DNA of 64,000 nucleotides, taken from positions 62,001 through 126,000 of the forward strand of contig CAXBNV010000001.1 of the NCBI GenBank assembly GCA_963977185.1, given 5' to 3'. Source of the DNA: CAXBNV01 sp963977185. GTDB taxonomy: Bacteria > Pseudomonadota > Gammaproteobacteria > JAGOUU01. Positions 7,654 through 16,542 of the stretch are shown piece by piece. The position numbers and the translations under genes are program-made. Numbering within the stretch: position 1 is the stretch's first letter; each line of letters starts with the position of its first letter. The notes under the pieces were generated by a model. That model searched no databases. It saw only the letters and a list, made by a program, of their open reading frames with translations, and was not told where the DNA came from.

Positions 7654-7679
7654 TGGCGGGTCAGGGTAATTCATATTAA

Positions 7680-7730
7680 ATCACCTTGACATGGTGGGGG
7701 TCGTTGGTTCGAGTCAAATCGTGCCTACCA
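7680..7730 (+). repeat. Attachment site attR (partial tRNA-Val copy)
   Basis: A 51-bp copy of the tRNA-Val 3' end, identical to 4524-4574 except A for C at 7716, which breaks a T-stem pair. There is no D-arm or 5' acceptor strand, so this is not a functional tRNA gene. It marks the right boundary of the island. Confidence 0.9.
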
Positions 7731-7898
7731 GTTAAATAAATATTGTATCTTTATTCAAAGTTTACAACAAAACCATAATGTAGAGACGCTTGTCCTTTAT
7801 TCCGAAATTTATTTTGCATTGCATTGAAATACCACTTATTATATTTATAGTATAAATTTCACTATATTGATTTACGATAGACACGGACAGGTTATTCT

Positions 7899-8807
7899 AT
7901 GCGGCTACCTCTTATTGTGATTATATTTTTATTTTTGAATATTCAATCCTATGCTGGTGCTAATATTTGGGGATTAAATAATATTCAAAAAATTAATAAT
8001 AATCCATCTGCACCATATAACGATTACACCGATTTGGATAAAGCAGAACAAATTTCACGACCAACATTATGTAAATTTGATAGTAGTACTGAAAATAATA
8101 GTCAATGCGAAAAGAACAAATCAAATTATAATAATTGGTATGCGCAATTACAAACTGGACTAATTTTTCCTTTGTTAAAATCAAATAAAATTTTAATAGA
8201 TAATGGCTCTAATTTTCCATCACCAGAAAATATGGATACTTACTCTGTTAAACATGATAATCAAGGTAGTATTATGTTTACAATTGGTGAAAAGATTAAT
8301 ACTCCATTATCATTTATAAAGTATTATACTCTAAGTGGACGTCTACAATATACCTTTGCAAATAATCTTGATGGCTCAATTATGCAGTATAGTGATCCAA
8401 TGTTTCTTAATTATAATTATAATTGGAAACTTTCTAATTTTATATTGACAACAGAAACTAAGCTTGGACTGTTGGATGTTGAAAAAGTGTCACTCTATAT
8501 AAACGGTGGTCTAGGTATATCCTTTAATCGCGCCCAATCGTACAAAGAAAGTCCTTTGATAAATGTAACACCTAGAGCAAATCCAGATTTTTCAGATAAT
8601 ACTGAAACTAACTTTACTTATCATATAGGTTTTGGAGCTGATTATAAATTTATTCCTAAATGGCTTGTTTCGTTTGGATATGAATTTTCATCACTTGGTG
8701 ATTTTATATCTGGGAAAGGTGCAACCACATGGGCTAATGAATCATTGAAATTACGATCTTATAAAACAAATACCATATTGTTTGGTGTAACACATTTTAT
8801 TAACTAA
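7899..8807 (+). CDS. Outer-membrane beta-barrel protein
   Basis: 302 residues with a Sec signal peptide of about 20 residues (hydrophobic core IVIIFLFLN, cleavage near SYAGA). The mature part alternates polar and aromatic segments typical of small beta-barrels and ends with a strand NTILFGVTHFIN. It resembles the opacity/OmpA-like or Lom-type barrel proteins common in Legionella relatives, but I cannot assign a specific family. The next gene begins 10 bp downstream and also encodes a secreted protein, so the two likely form an operon. It is the first gene right of the island boundary. Confidence 0.7.
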   Translation: MRLPLIVIIFLFLNIQSYAGANIWGLNNIQKINNNPSAPYNDYTDLDKAEQISRPTLCKFDSSTENNSQCEKNKSNYNNWYAQLQTGLIFPLLKSNKILIDNGSNFPSPENMDTYSVKHDNQGSIMFTIGEKINTPLSFIKYYTLSGRLQYTFANNLDGSIMQYSDPMFLNYNYNWKLSNFILTTETKLGLLDVEKVSLYINGGLGISFNRAQSYKESPLINVTPRANPDFSDNTETNFTYHIGFGADYKFIPKWLVSFGYEFSSLGDFISGKGATTWANESLKLRSYKTNTILFGVTHFIN

Positions 8808-8817
8808 TGATAATTAT

Positions 8818-11640
8818 ATGAAACTTAACACGATTAAATATTTAATAATACTATATAATATATTGAATTCATCACTGTCTTATGCAGGACTTGATCCTGT
8901 AGCATGGAAGTTAATTCCATCCTTAAATTCAGTAAATATAAATGCTGGAGCTAGCACATCAGCAGTTTACACTTTAACTAATAATATCTCCAGGCCAGTT
9001 ACAATACAGACAATGATTACATCTTCTGGTAGGTCATTTAATTTTCAGGATCAGTGTAATCAAAAAACACTCAATCCAGGCAGTAGTTGTAATGTTAGTC
9101 TTTTTTTTACTCCAACAACTGCAGGTAAAGCAAGCTTTCAATTATCTTACAAATATAACAATAATGTTATTATGCTACCACCTTGGACTGGAACAGCATC
9201 ACAATCACAACATTTATTAAATGGCACTATTAATTTTCCATCATCTATTGTTTTAGATACAAATAAAACTACCAATTTTTCTATTTTATATGCCAATGAT
9301 GGAGCAAATACATTAACTGATTGTTTTTTGGGCGATGCCTCTGGAAATAATAAATTAGTACTAAAACCCAATTCAACTGGGGATGGGCTATTACAGTTAA
9401 CATCATCTACTTGCGGTACTATAAATAATACTGTTTCTATTTCTGGAGGCTCTCTTGGCAATAATCACTGTGTGGTTGATGCTAAATTTACTCCTAGTAC
9501 CGCTGGGGCGATTACGATAGGGTCTTTAATGACTTGTAAAACAGCTTCAAGTTCTCCAACAGCTAATTCAAATATTATATCGCCTAACTATGGATTAACA
9601 GGTAATTTTGCAAGACCTAATCCTTTTCCTAGTACATTTTATACAAATCAATCTCCAACAGTCTTGGCTTTATTCACAAATACAGGAAGTATAGATTTAA
9701 CAAATTGTAAAGCATCAATATCTATTTCTCCTACATCTGCAGCTACAGTAAATATTTCTGATACAACTTGTGGCACTTCATCAAGTCCTGTTACTATCAA
9801 TAAAGATTCTAAGCCTTGTACAATTACTGGTGAGTTAACATCTTTGCAAGAGACAGTATCTAGTGTAACTTTGACTGCTACTGTTCAATGTGATAATAAA
9901 ATAAGTAATGCCTCAAAGAGTTTTAATATTGCGGAAAATAGTGGCTCATGTTCTACTCTAAGCATTAATCCAACTTTACCATTGCCAACAGCAACCTATT
10001 TATATGCAGATAACATGGTAAAATTTCAAATTGAAAATACCTGTGCGAGTGACACTGTAAGTTTAGATGACATAAATATTTCAGCTATTTTAGGCTCAGC
10101 TACGATTACTGGTATTAATAAAACATATGATAATTGTTCACATCAATCATTGGCTCCTAGTGACAGTTGTGATGTTATGGTTTCTGTGATTCCTAATCAA
10201 ACTGGTTCATTAAAAATAGAAGCGTCACCATCAAATTATCTTACGCAAAAAGGAGAAACAGACACAACAGTATCTACTAACCAACAGACAAAACATCATG
10301 TTCTATTTGTTAACCAGTGTCCTTTTGATGTTTGGTATGGCATAGCCAATGGAGACAGTAGTGATTGCCCTGGAATAAGCTGTAAATCACCTGATCCAAA
10401 TGGGACATCACCTGTAAGTTCATATCATCTTCCAGCTCAGGTTATGGCTAACCCTCCTTCAACTATTGATTTAGAAATATCAAATTACCAAAATGGTGCC
10501 TTTTGGCCTAGAACTGGTTGTAAGATGCAAAATGGTCAATTTAACTGTATAACTGGAACTTGTAGAACTATATCAAATTCTGCAACTTGTGTTTCATCTG
10601 GTGCATTAATGCAACCACAATCACCTTATACTAAGTTTGAAGCAAATCTTCTTAGCACAGCTGGGCAAGATGGAGTTTATGATGTTTCTATAATAAATGG
10701 AATGACAGTTCCAGTTGAAGTTAAAGGCTTAGGGCCATCTACAGGTAATAGTGCTAGTACGGTTTATAATTGTGCCGGCGCTGGAGCATTATTACAACCT
10801 GAGTCAAATAATCTTCTTGGTAATTGTTCATGGGATCTTAATCCTCAATCAACCATACCGATTAGTTCAATCAATAATGATTTTTATTGGGTTACCCCTG
10901 GAGCTGATTCAGCTTGCACTAATGAAGCAAATTGTGGTATGTCATACAACAATTACCCATCTGCAACTGATGGAAACTCCCCTGCGCCAATTAATAGACG
11001 AATTGGAAATTTTCTTGGTTTCAGTACATTAACAAATTATTCGGCATACATTCAACCTTCGCAATGGGGAACAAGCAATTTATTTAGCAAGTATGGTATG
11101 GACAAACAAATACCAAATCAAACTACAGGACTTAATTATGGAACAACAGTTGGAGGAGCAAGTATTGTTTTAAATAGTTCTAGTTACCCAAATTCAAAAT
11201 ATAATAATACTTACCCTGCATACAATACACTGTTAAGTATCCCTGGTATAACTAATAATGGTTCACTTGGATCTTGTTATACATTAACAAATTCTTACTT
11301 TGCGCACTGTGGTGGATGTATTAATTGGGGCATTACTGAACCAAGTCAGCAATGTGGTGATGGCAGTACAAATTATAAAGATAATTGGAATCTTGATTGG
11401 ACAACTAATAAAATTCCAGCACCAATTGGCAATTACAGTCCTTTACAAGCAATAAAATGGTTAAAAAATGCATGTCCTACAGCATACGCTTATCAATTTG
11501 ATGATCCATCATCATCGTTTCAATGCACTAAAGATGGAAGCACTGAATTATTAACTAGCTATCAAGTGACATTTTGCCCTGGAGGTTTAACGAGTTTACC
11601 ATCAAATGCAACTGAAGGGCGCAGTACGCCACCAGTGTAA
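8818..11640 (+). CDS. Large secreted protein with thaumatin-like C-terminal domain
   Basis: 940 residues with a signal peptide ending near SYAG (residue 24). The N-terminal half (about 30-475) consists of immunoglobulin-like beta segments rich in Ser, Thr and Asn, with recurring Cys, for example LNPGSSCNVSLFFTPTTAG and LAPSDSCDVMVSVIPNQTG, like bacterial ASH or choice-of-anchor domains. The C-terminal part (about 493-935) looks thaumatin-like: HHVLFVNQCPFDVWYGIANG at its start, then NYKDNWN, CPTAYAYQFDDPSSSFQC and YQVTFCPGG, the TLP end signature. Many cysteines suggest a disulfide-rich extracellular protein. Thaumatin-like proteins are mainly eukaryotic, so this may be a host-interaction or glucan-binding surface protein; that role is inference. 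Confidence 0.75.
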   Translation: MKLNTIKYLIILYNILNSSLSYAGLDPVAWKLIPSLNSVNINAGASTSAVYTLTNNISRPVTIQTMITSSGRSFNFQDQCNQKTLNPGSSCNVSLFFTPTTAGKASFQLSYKYNNNVIMLPPWTGTASQSQHLLNGTINFPSSIVLDTNKTTNFSILYANDGANTLTDCFLGDASGNNKLVLKPNSTGDGLLQLTSSTCGTINNTVSISGGSLGNNHCVVDAKFTPSTAGAITIGSLMTCKTASSSPTANSNIISPNYGLTGNFARPNPFPSTFYTNQSPTVLALFTNTGSIDLTNCKASISISPTSAATVNISDTTCGTSSSPVTINKDSKPCTITGELTSLQETVSSVTLTATVQCDNKISNASKSFNIAENSGSCSTLSINPTLPLPTATYLYADNMVKFQIENTCASDTVSLDDINISAILGSATITGINKTYDNCSHQSLAPSDSCDVMVSVIPNQTGSLKIEASPSNYLTQKGETDTTVSTNQQTKHHVLFVNQCPFDVWYGIANGDSSDCPGISCKSPDPNGTSPVSSYHLPAQVMANPPSTIDLEISNYQNGAFWPRTGCKMQNGQFNCITGTCRTISNSATCVSSGALMQPQSPYTKFEANLLSTAGQDGVYDVSIINGMTVPVEVKGLGPSTGNSASTVYNCAGAGALLQPESNNLLGNCSWDLNPQSTIPISSINNDFYWVTPGADSACTNEANCGMSYNNYPSATDGNSPAPINRRIGNFLGFSTLTNYSAYIQPSQWGTSNLFSKYGMDKQIPNQTTGLNYGTTVGGASIVLNSSSYPNSKYNNTYPAYNTLLSIPGITNNGSLGSCYTLTNSYFAHCGGCINWGITEPSQQCGDGSTNYKDNWNLDWTTNKIPAPIGNYSPLQAIKWLKNACPTAYAYQFDDPSSSFQCTKDGSTELLTSYQVTFCPGGLTSLPSNATEGRSTPPV

Positions 11641-11706
11641 ATTGGTGTGTGAGTAGTTCTTTATAATATAAGTTTGTTTTGTATTTTATAATTAATAAGT
11701 TATATT

Positions 11707-12087
11707 TTAATAGTTAAAAAGTTTTATTAGCTTTATACCTGCAAAAAAGAAAAGCAGACTTAAAATAACGCTTAAAGCAATATATACAAAAGCTATGTAA
11801 AATTGATTTTTTTCTATAAGCAAACCAAACTCTAATGCAAAAGATGAAAATGTTGTAAAACCACCCAGTAGGCCTGATATTAAAAAGTATTTAAAGCTTA
11901 AAGATGTAGACCAATATAAGGCTAATGTTTCACTGATAACCCCCATTAGAAAACAGCCTAATATATTTATAAATAATATACTAAAAGGGACATTCAGTAT
12001 TGTTATAGGAACAGCATTGCTTAAAGCTACTCGAAATATTGCACCTATTGCGCCACCTAGACCTATAAGAATATAATTTTTTAGCAT
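11707..12087 (-). CDS. crcB: Fluoride ion channel CrcB/FluC
   Basis: 126 residues with four hydrophobic helices. The N-terminus has GLGGAIGAIFRVALS, the central NILGCFLMG segment holds the conserved Asn, and the third helix carries GLLGGFTTFSSFALE with the Phe/Thr/Ser residues of the fluoride pathway. FluC forms dual-topology dimers that export fluoride. It is transcribed divergently from thrS across a 117-bp gap. No fluoride riboswitch is apparent in that gap. Confidence 0.93.
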   Translation of the reverse strand: MLKNYILIGLGGAIGAIFRVALSNAVPITILNVPFSILFINILGCFLMGVISETLALYWSTSLSFKYFLISGLLGGFTTFSSFALEFGLLIEKNQFYIAFVYIALSVILSLLFFFAGIKLIKLFNY

Positions 12088-12204
12088 ATTTTAGTAACAT
12101 TATCTTATGTGATTCTATGTTTATCTGGCTTGTTTTATCTATATTATAGATGTATTATATCAAAATTATTACATTTTTTTAAAGGAAATTTGAGGTCGTT
12201 ATAA

Positions 12205-14151
12205 ATGTCTAGTGCTGTTAATATTTTAGGTCAAGATATTAAATTCAATAATGATCTTCAAGTAAAAGATATATTCTTTCAACTTTCGCAAGAAGAAGTA
12301 TTCGAAAACAAAGATTTTAATTTTAAAAAAGTAGTTGCTTTAAAAATTAATGATAATTTATATGATATTTATAGCGCTATAGTTATAAAAGATAATATAG
12401 ATAATATTGAATTAATAACTTTAGATAGCCAAGAAGGTCTTGATATTTTAAGACATTCTACTGCTCATATACTAGCTCAAGCTGCCAAAAGAATTTATGG
12501 TGATGCAATTCAAATAACAATGGGGCCTGTCACAGAAAATGGCTTTTATTATGATTTTGCTATTGATGGCGGACTTTCAAAAGATGATTTAAAAAAAATT
12601 GAAAAAGAGATGAAAAAAATAGTTAAAGAAAATTTAACTATAGAAAGACTAGATATGCCTCGTGATGAAGCTATTAAATTTTTTGAAAATTTAAAAGAAA
12701 ATTATAAAGTTGAAGTTATTAAAGATATTGCTCAAGGCGATATTTTATCTTTATACAAACAAGGCGATTTTGTTGATTTATGTCGAGGTCCGCATTTACC
12801 TAGAACTGGGCTATTGAAAGCATTTAAGTTGACTAAATTAGCAGGGGCGTATTGGCGAGGTAATTCTGAGAATGCAATGCTGCAAAGAGTATATGGTACA
12901 GCTTTTGCAACTAAAGAAGATTTAGCTTTATATTTAAAAAGAATAGAAGAGGCTGAAAAGCGTGATCATAGAAAAATTGGTAAAGCTTTAGATTTATTTC
13001 ATTTACAAGAAGAATCACCAGGAATGGTCTTTTGGCATCCTAATGGATATAAAATATACCAAGCAGTGATTCAATACATGCGTAAGATATGGCAGGATAA
13101 TGGTTATCAAGAAATATCTACTCCAGAAATAGTAGATCGCAGTCTTTGGGAGAAATCAGGTCATTGGGATAAATTTCTAAATGAAATGTACACAACTAAT
13201 ATCGATGATAGAGTTTTTGCTGTAAAACCAATGAATTGTCCTTGTCATATTCAAGTATATAAGCATGGTTTAAAGTCTTATAAAGATTTGCCTTTAAGAT
13301 TAGCTGAATTTGGTTGCTGTCATAGAAAAGAGCCTTCAGGTACTTTACATGGATTAATGCGTGTTAGAGAATTTATTCAAGATGATGCTCATATATTTTG
13401 TTCTAAAGAGCAAATAGCAAAAGAAGTTATTAAATTTAATAATCTAGTATTCAAAGTATATAAAGACTTTGGGTTTGAAGATGTTGCTGTTAAATTTTCA
13501 ACTAGACCCAATATGCGAGTCGGTTCAGATGAATTATGGGATGAAGCTGAAGCTACTTTAGAAAAAGTTTTAAATGATTCACAAGTTGATTGGGAGTTAC
13601 AAGAAGGTGAAGGTGCTTTTTATGGCCCTAAAATAGAATATGCCTTTAAAGATTGTTTGGATAGAGTGTGGCAATTAGGAACTTTGCAATTAGACTTTTC
13701 TATGCCTGAAAGATTAGAGGCAAATTATATCAATAAAGAAGGCTTGAAAGAAACGCCAGTTATGTTGCACCGAGCTATATTTGGTTCGGTTGAAAGATTT
13801 ATTGGAATTTTAATTGAGCATTACGCTGGAGAGCTGCCGGTATGGCTTACTCCGGTGCAAATTGCTATAATAAACATTTCGGATAAGCATGAAGATTATG
13901 CTAAAAAGGTCTATGATTCATTACAAAAATATGGTATAAGATCCAATCTAGATTTGCGAAATGAAAAAATGAATCTGAAAATTAGAGAGCATACTTTACA
14001 GAAAGTCCCATATATAGCGATTATAGGGGATAAAGAGCTTGCTGATGGAACAGTTTCAATAAGAAAGCGTGATGGTGAAAATTTAGGAGCTATGACGTGT
14101 GAGGGTGTTGTCGATTTGATTGAAAAGTCACAACGTGTTAATTTAAGTTAA
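12205..14151 (+). CDS. thrS: Threonine-tRNA ligase
   Basis: 648 residues, full length. An N-terminal TGS domain is followed by the editing domain with HSTAHILAQA and later DLCRGPH. The class II catalytic core contains PMNCPCHIQVY, the motif 2 region around FGCCHRKEPSGTLHGLMRVR, and motif 3 LHRAIFGSVERF. The anticodon-binding domain completes the C-terminus. A GAGG ribosome binding site lies 9 nt before the ATG. It heads the conserved thrS-infC-rpmI-rplT-pheST-ihfA cluster. Confidence 0.97.
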   Translation: MSSAVNILGQDIKFNNDLQVKDIFFQLSQEEVFENKDFNFKKVVALKINDNLYDIYSAIVIKDNIDNIELITLDSQEGLDILRHSTAHILAQAAKRIYGDAIQITMGPVTENGFYYDFAIDGGLSKDDLKKIEKEMKKIVKENLTIERLDMPRDEAIKFFENLKENYKVEVIKDIAQGDILSLYKQGDFVDLCRGPHLPRTGLLKAFKLTKLAGAYWRGNSENAMLQRVYGTAFATKEDLALYLKRIEEAEKRDHRKIGKALDLFHLQEESPGMVFWHPNGYKIYQAVIQYMRKIWQDNGYQEISTPEIVDRSLWEKSGHWDKFLNEMYTTNIDDRVFAVKPMNCPCHIQVYKHGLKSYKDLPLRLAEFGCCHRKEPSGTLHGLMRVREFIQDDAHIFCSKEQIAKEVIKFNNLVFKVYKDFGFEDVAVKFSTRPNMRVGSDELWDEAEATLEKVLNDSQVDWELQEGEGAFYGPKIEYAFKDCLDRVWQLGTLQLDFSMPERLEANYINKEGLKETPVMLHRAIFGSVERFIGILIEHYAGELPVWLTPVQIAIINISDKHEDYAKKVYDSLQKYGIRSNLDLRNEKMNLKIREHTLQKVPYIAIIGDKELADGTVSIRKRDGENLGAMTCEGVVDLIEKSQRVNLS

Positions 14152-14172
14152 AATTTAGGTAATTGATTAATT

Positions 14173-14718
14173 TTGGATAGAAGATCTCGACAAGGCGATA
14201 AAGGTAAAGAAAAATTTCGTATCAACCGAAGCATCAGAGTTAAAGAAGTTAGAGTTATTGATGCAGATGGTGAGCAAGCAGGAATTTTGTCTATAGAAGA
14301 TGCTTTAAGTTTAGCAGCAGAGAGTAAACTTGATTTGGTAGAAGTTTCTCCTCAGGTTGATCCTCCTGTTTGTAAGATAATGGATTACGGTAAGTTTAAG
14401 TATGAAAATAAGAAAAAGCTAAACCAATCTAAAAAGAAGCAAAAGAAAACGCAAGTTAAAGAATTAAAACTACGTCCAAGTACAGATGTAGGTGATCTTA
14501 AAGTTAAGTCTAAGAAATTATTAGAGTTTTTAGAAGACGGCGACAAAGTTAAGATTACAATTAAGTTTAGGGGAAGGGAGCTGACCCATAAAGAAATAGG
14601 ATTCGAGCTTATGCGAGGATTCAAACAGGATGTTGAAGGTCAAGGTGTAGTAGAGCAAGAAGCAAAGATGGAAGGCAAACAAATGGTTATGATTTTTGCT
14701 CCTATGAATAAAAACTAA
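14173..14718 (+). CDS. infC: Translation initiation factor IF-3 (non-ATG start)
   Basis: 181 residues with the linker and two domains of IF-3: FRINRSIRVKEVRVID near the start, the LVEVSPQVDPPVCKIMDYGK segment, and the C-domain KVKITIKFRGRELTHKE. No ATG is in frame before the conserved N-terminus. The start is TTG at 14173, or ATT at 14170 directly before it, 21-22 bp after the thrS stop. IF-3 genes classically use a rare start codon (AUU in E. coli) because IF-3 discriminates against it, giving autoregulation. AGG at 14157-14159 is the only visible Shine-Dalgarno. Confidence 0.95.
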   Translation: MDRRSRQGDKGKEKFRINRSIRVKEVRVIDADGEQAGILSIEDALSLAAESKLDLVEVSPQVDPPVCKIMDYGKFKYENKKKLNQSKKKQKKTQVKELKLRPSTDVGDLKVKSKKLLEFLEDGDKVKITIKFRGRELTHKEIGFELMRGFKQDVEGQGVVEQEAKMEGKQMVMIFAPMNKN

Positions 14719-14744
14719 TGAATTAACTTTTGAGGTGAAATTCA

Positions 14745-14957
14745 ATGAAAGTAAAGAAGAATAAATTAAAGACGCATAAGGGAGCGGCGAAACGTTTTAA
14801 AGTACAGGCAAGTGGTAAAATAAAACATAGATGTGCATTTAAAAATCATATTTTAACTAAAAAGTCAGCAAAGACTATTAGAAAGTTACGTGGTTTGACT
14901 GAGGTCTGTAAATCGGATGAAAAAGCAGTTCAGCAAATGTTAGCTGGACAAAATTAA
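14745..14957 (+). CDS. rpmI: 50S ribosomal protein L35
   Basis: 70 residues, very basic, beginning MKVKKNKLKTHKGAAKRFK with the conserved KTHKGAAKRF motif and the RGLTEV region. It sits between infC and rplT as in most bacteria. In E. coli this operon is controlled by L20 binding its leader mRNA. It is a few residues longer than the usual 65 aa. Confidence 0.95.
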   Translation: MKVKKNKLKTHKGAAKRFKVQASGKIKHRCAFKNHILTKKSAKTIRKLRGLTEVCKSDEKAVQQMLAGQN

Positions 14958-14988
14958 TATATTTTGATTTAAGTAAGAGGTTAGATTT

Positions 14989-15348
14989 ATGGCAAGAGTA
15001 AAACGTGGCGTAACAGCTAAAAAAAAGCATAAGAAAATTTTAAAACAAGCTAAAGGCTTTTATGGTGCTCGTAGTAGAGTATATAGAGTCGCAAAACAAG
15101 CGGTTATTAAATCTTTACAATATGCGTATATTGGGCGTAAACAAAGAAAGAGACAGTTCAGAGCTCTTTGGATTACAAGAATTAATGCTGGTGCAAGAGA
15201 ACTTGGTTTTTCTTACAGCAGATTAATTAACGCATTAGAAAAAGCTAATATAGAAATTGATCGTAAAGTTTTAGCTGATTTAGCTGTGCATGATAAAGCA
15301 GCTTTCGCTAAAATTGTTGAGCAAGCTAAAATGGCTGTTGCTGCTTAA
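14989..15348 (+). CDS. rplT: 50S ribosomal protein L20
   Basis: 119 residues, basic, with the conserved start MARVKRGVTAKKKHKKILKQ, the KGFYGARSRVYR segment and FRALWITRINAGAR. It is a 23S rRNA-binding assembly protein and, in relatives, the repressor of its own operon. AGAGG lies about 8-10 nt before the ATG. A strong hairpin follows the gene. Confidence 0.97.
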   Translation: MARVKRGVTAKKKHKKILKQAKGFYGARSRVYRVAKQAVIKSLQYAYIGRKQRKRQFRALWITRINAGARELGFSYSRLINALEKANIEIDRKVLADLAVHDKAAFAKIVEQAKMAVAA

Positions 15349-15371
15349 ATTATAAATTTAAGTGATTTTTG

Positions 15372-15430
15372 AAGAGCTTTGGTTTTATAAATAGGTTAAT
15401 CTATTTATGGAAGCCAAGGCTTTTCTTGTT
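15372..15430 (+). terminator. Hairpin terminator or attenuator between rplT and pheS
   Basis: The arms 15372-15394 and 15401-15424 pair along about 23 bp with one bulged G (15413) and several G-U pairs, closing a GTTAAT loop. A T-rich stretch follows (TTTTCTTGTTT). This looks like an intrinsic terminator. Its position before pheST is where attenuation occurs in enterobacteria, so partial read-through is possible. Confidence 0.65.
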
Positions 15431-15469
15431 TATAGTGTTAAATTTTTAAGTTAAGAATATTATTTAAAT

Positions 15470-16516
15470 ATGGATATATCTGAGATTCATAAATTATCTG
15501 AAGAAGCGTTAACGCAAATTAATGAGACCGATGAGTTATTAGAACTAGAAAACATCAGAGTACAGTTTTTAGGCAAAAAAGGTAAAATTACATCTATTTT
15601 ACATGCTGTAAAAGACTTATCAAAAGAAGATAAGCCTAAATTTGGTAAAGAAATTAATATAGCAAAACAACAAATCGTTAAAGCGATAAACTCTAGAAAA
15701 GAATCTTTAGAAGAAATTAAGCTTGAAAAAGAGTTACAAAAAGAAGCTATAGATGTAACTTTAAGCGGACGCAGTTTGCGTCATGGTTCTTTGCATCCAA
15801 TTAGTCTTGCTATTTATGAGTTTACTGATTTATTCTCTGAAATGGGATTTAGTATTTTTGAAGGTCCAGAAATAGAGACAGAGTATTATAATTTTACATC
15901 TTTAAATACACCAGAAAATCATCCTGCTAGGGATATGCATGATACTTTTTATGTTGATAGTGATGATTGCGAGAAAAATAATAAATTATTATTACGCAGC
16001 CATACATCACCAACACAAATTCATGCTGTTGAAAAATTTGGTGTACCAATTAGAGTTTTGGTTCCTGGTAAAGCATATCGTTGTGATTCTGATATTACTC
16101 ACACTCCAATGTTTCATCAAATCGAAGGTTTAATGATCGATGAAAAAACTAATTTTGCTGATTTAAAAGGCATTATTCATAATTTTTTACAGAAATTTTT
16201 TGCAAACAATAATTTAAAAGTTAGATTTAGAGCGTCTTACTTTCCATTTACTGAGCCATCAGCCGAAGTTGATATTTCTTGTATTAAGTGTAATGGTAAG
16301 GGTTGCCGCATATGCAGCCATACTGGATGGTTAGAAGTTATGGGGTGTGGCATGGTTCATCCAAATGTTCTAAAAAATCTAAATATTGATCCTGATAAAT
16401 ATACAGGTTTTGCTTTTGGCGGTGGTGTTGAAAGGTTTGCAATGCTTAAATATGGCATTCCTGATATTAGATTGAATTTTGTAAATGATTTACGATTTTT
16501 AAAGCAGTTTTTTTAA
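15470..16516 (+). CDS. pheS: Phenylalanine-tRNA ligase alpha subunit
   Basis: 348 residues. An N-terminal coiled coil (about 1-85) is followed by the class II catalytic core: HPISLAIYEFTDLFSEMGF, LLRSHTSPTQIHA, the CIKCNGKGCRICSHTGWLE segment and motif 3 FAFGGGVERFAMLKYGIPDI. PheS and PheT form a heterotetramer that charges tRNA-Phe. pheT follows after 26 bp. Confidence 0.97.
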   Translation: MDISEIHKLSEEALTQINETDELLELENIRVQFLGKKGKITSILHAVKDLSKEDKPKFGKEINIAKQQIVKAINSRKESLEEIKLEKELQKEAIDVTLSGRSLRHGSLHPISLAIYEFTDLFSEMGFSIFEGPEIETEYYNFTSLNTPENHPARDMHDTFYVDSDDCEKNNKLLLRSHTSPTQIHAVEKFGVPIRVLVPGKAYRCDSDITHTPMFHQIEGLMIDEKTNFADLKGIIHNFLQKFFANNNLKVRFRASYFPFTEPSAEVDISCIKCNGKGCRICSHTGWLEVMGCGMVHPNVLKNLNIDPDKYTGFAFGGGVERFAMLKYGIPDIRLNFVNDLRFLKQFF

Positions 16517-16542
16517 TTAATATATTTTTAGATTTTTAGATT

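Larger units (their letters stand above)
4524..7730. mobile_element. tRNA-Val-integrated mini-island with a SIR2/AbiJ-like operon
   Basis: The element is bounded by 51-bp direct repeats (4524-4574 and 7680-7730) derived from the tRNA-Val 3' end. Between them lie a SIR2-like gene and an AbiJ-type gene in one operon, an AlpA-type excisionase gene on the opposite strand, a divergent XRE repressor, and a broken tyrosine-integrase fragment next to attR. Short TGAACA-type repeats spaced by one helical turn sit just inside both ends in mirror orientation, as integrase arm sites would. Because the integrase is truncated and carries stops, the island probably cannot move on its own. It would be a remnant or a helper-dependent element that keeps its cargo. 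Confidence 0.88.

Noticed and set aside
7680..7730. A second tRNA-Val gene
   Set aside because: Only the 3' part is present; there is no D-arm or 5' acceptor strand and one T-stem base is changed, so it is an attachment site.
12088..12204. Fluoride riboswitch for crcB
   Set aside because: The conserved riboswitch core could not be recognised on the minus strand in the 117-bp gap.
15407..15454. A 15-codon leader peptide (MEAKAFLVYSVKFLS) before pheS, like the attenuator peptide of enterobacteria
   Set aside because: It has only two Phe codons, not clustered, starts inside the hairpin arm and shows no ribosome binding site; likely chance.
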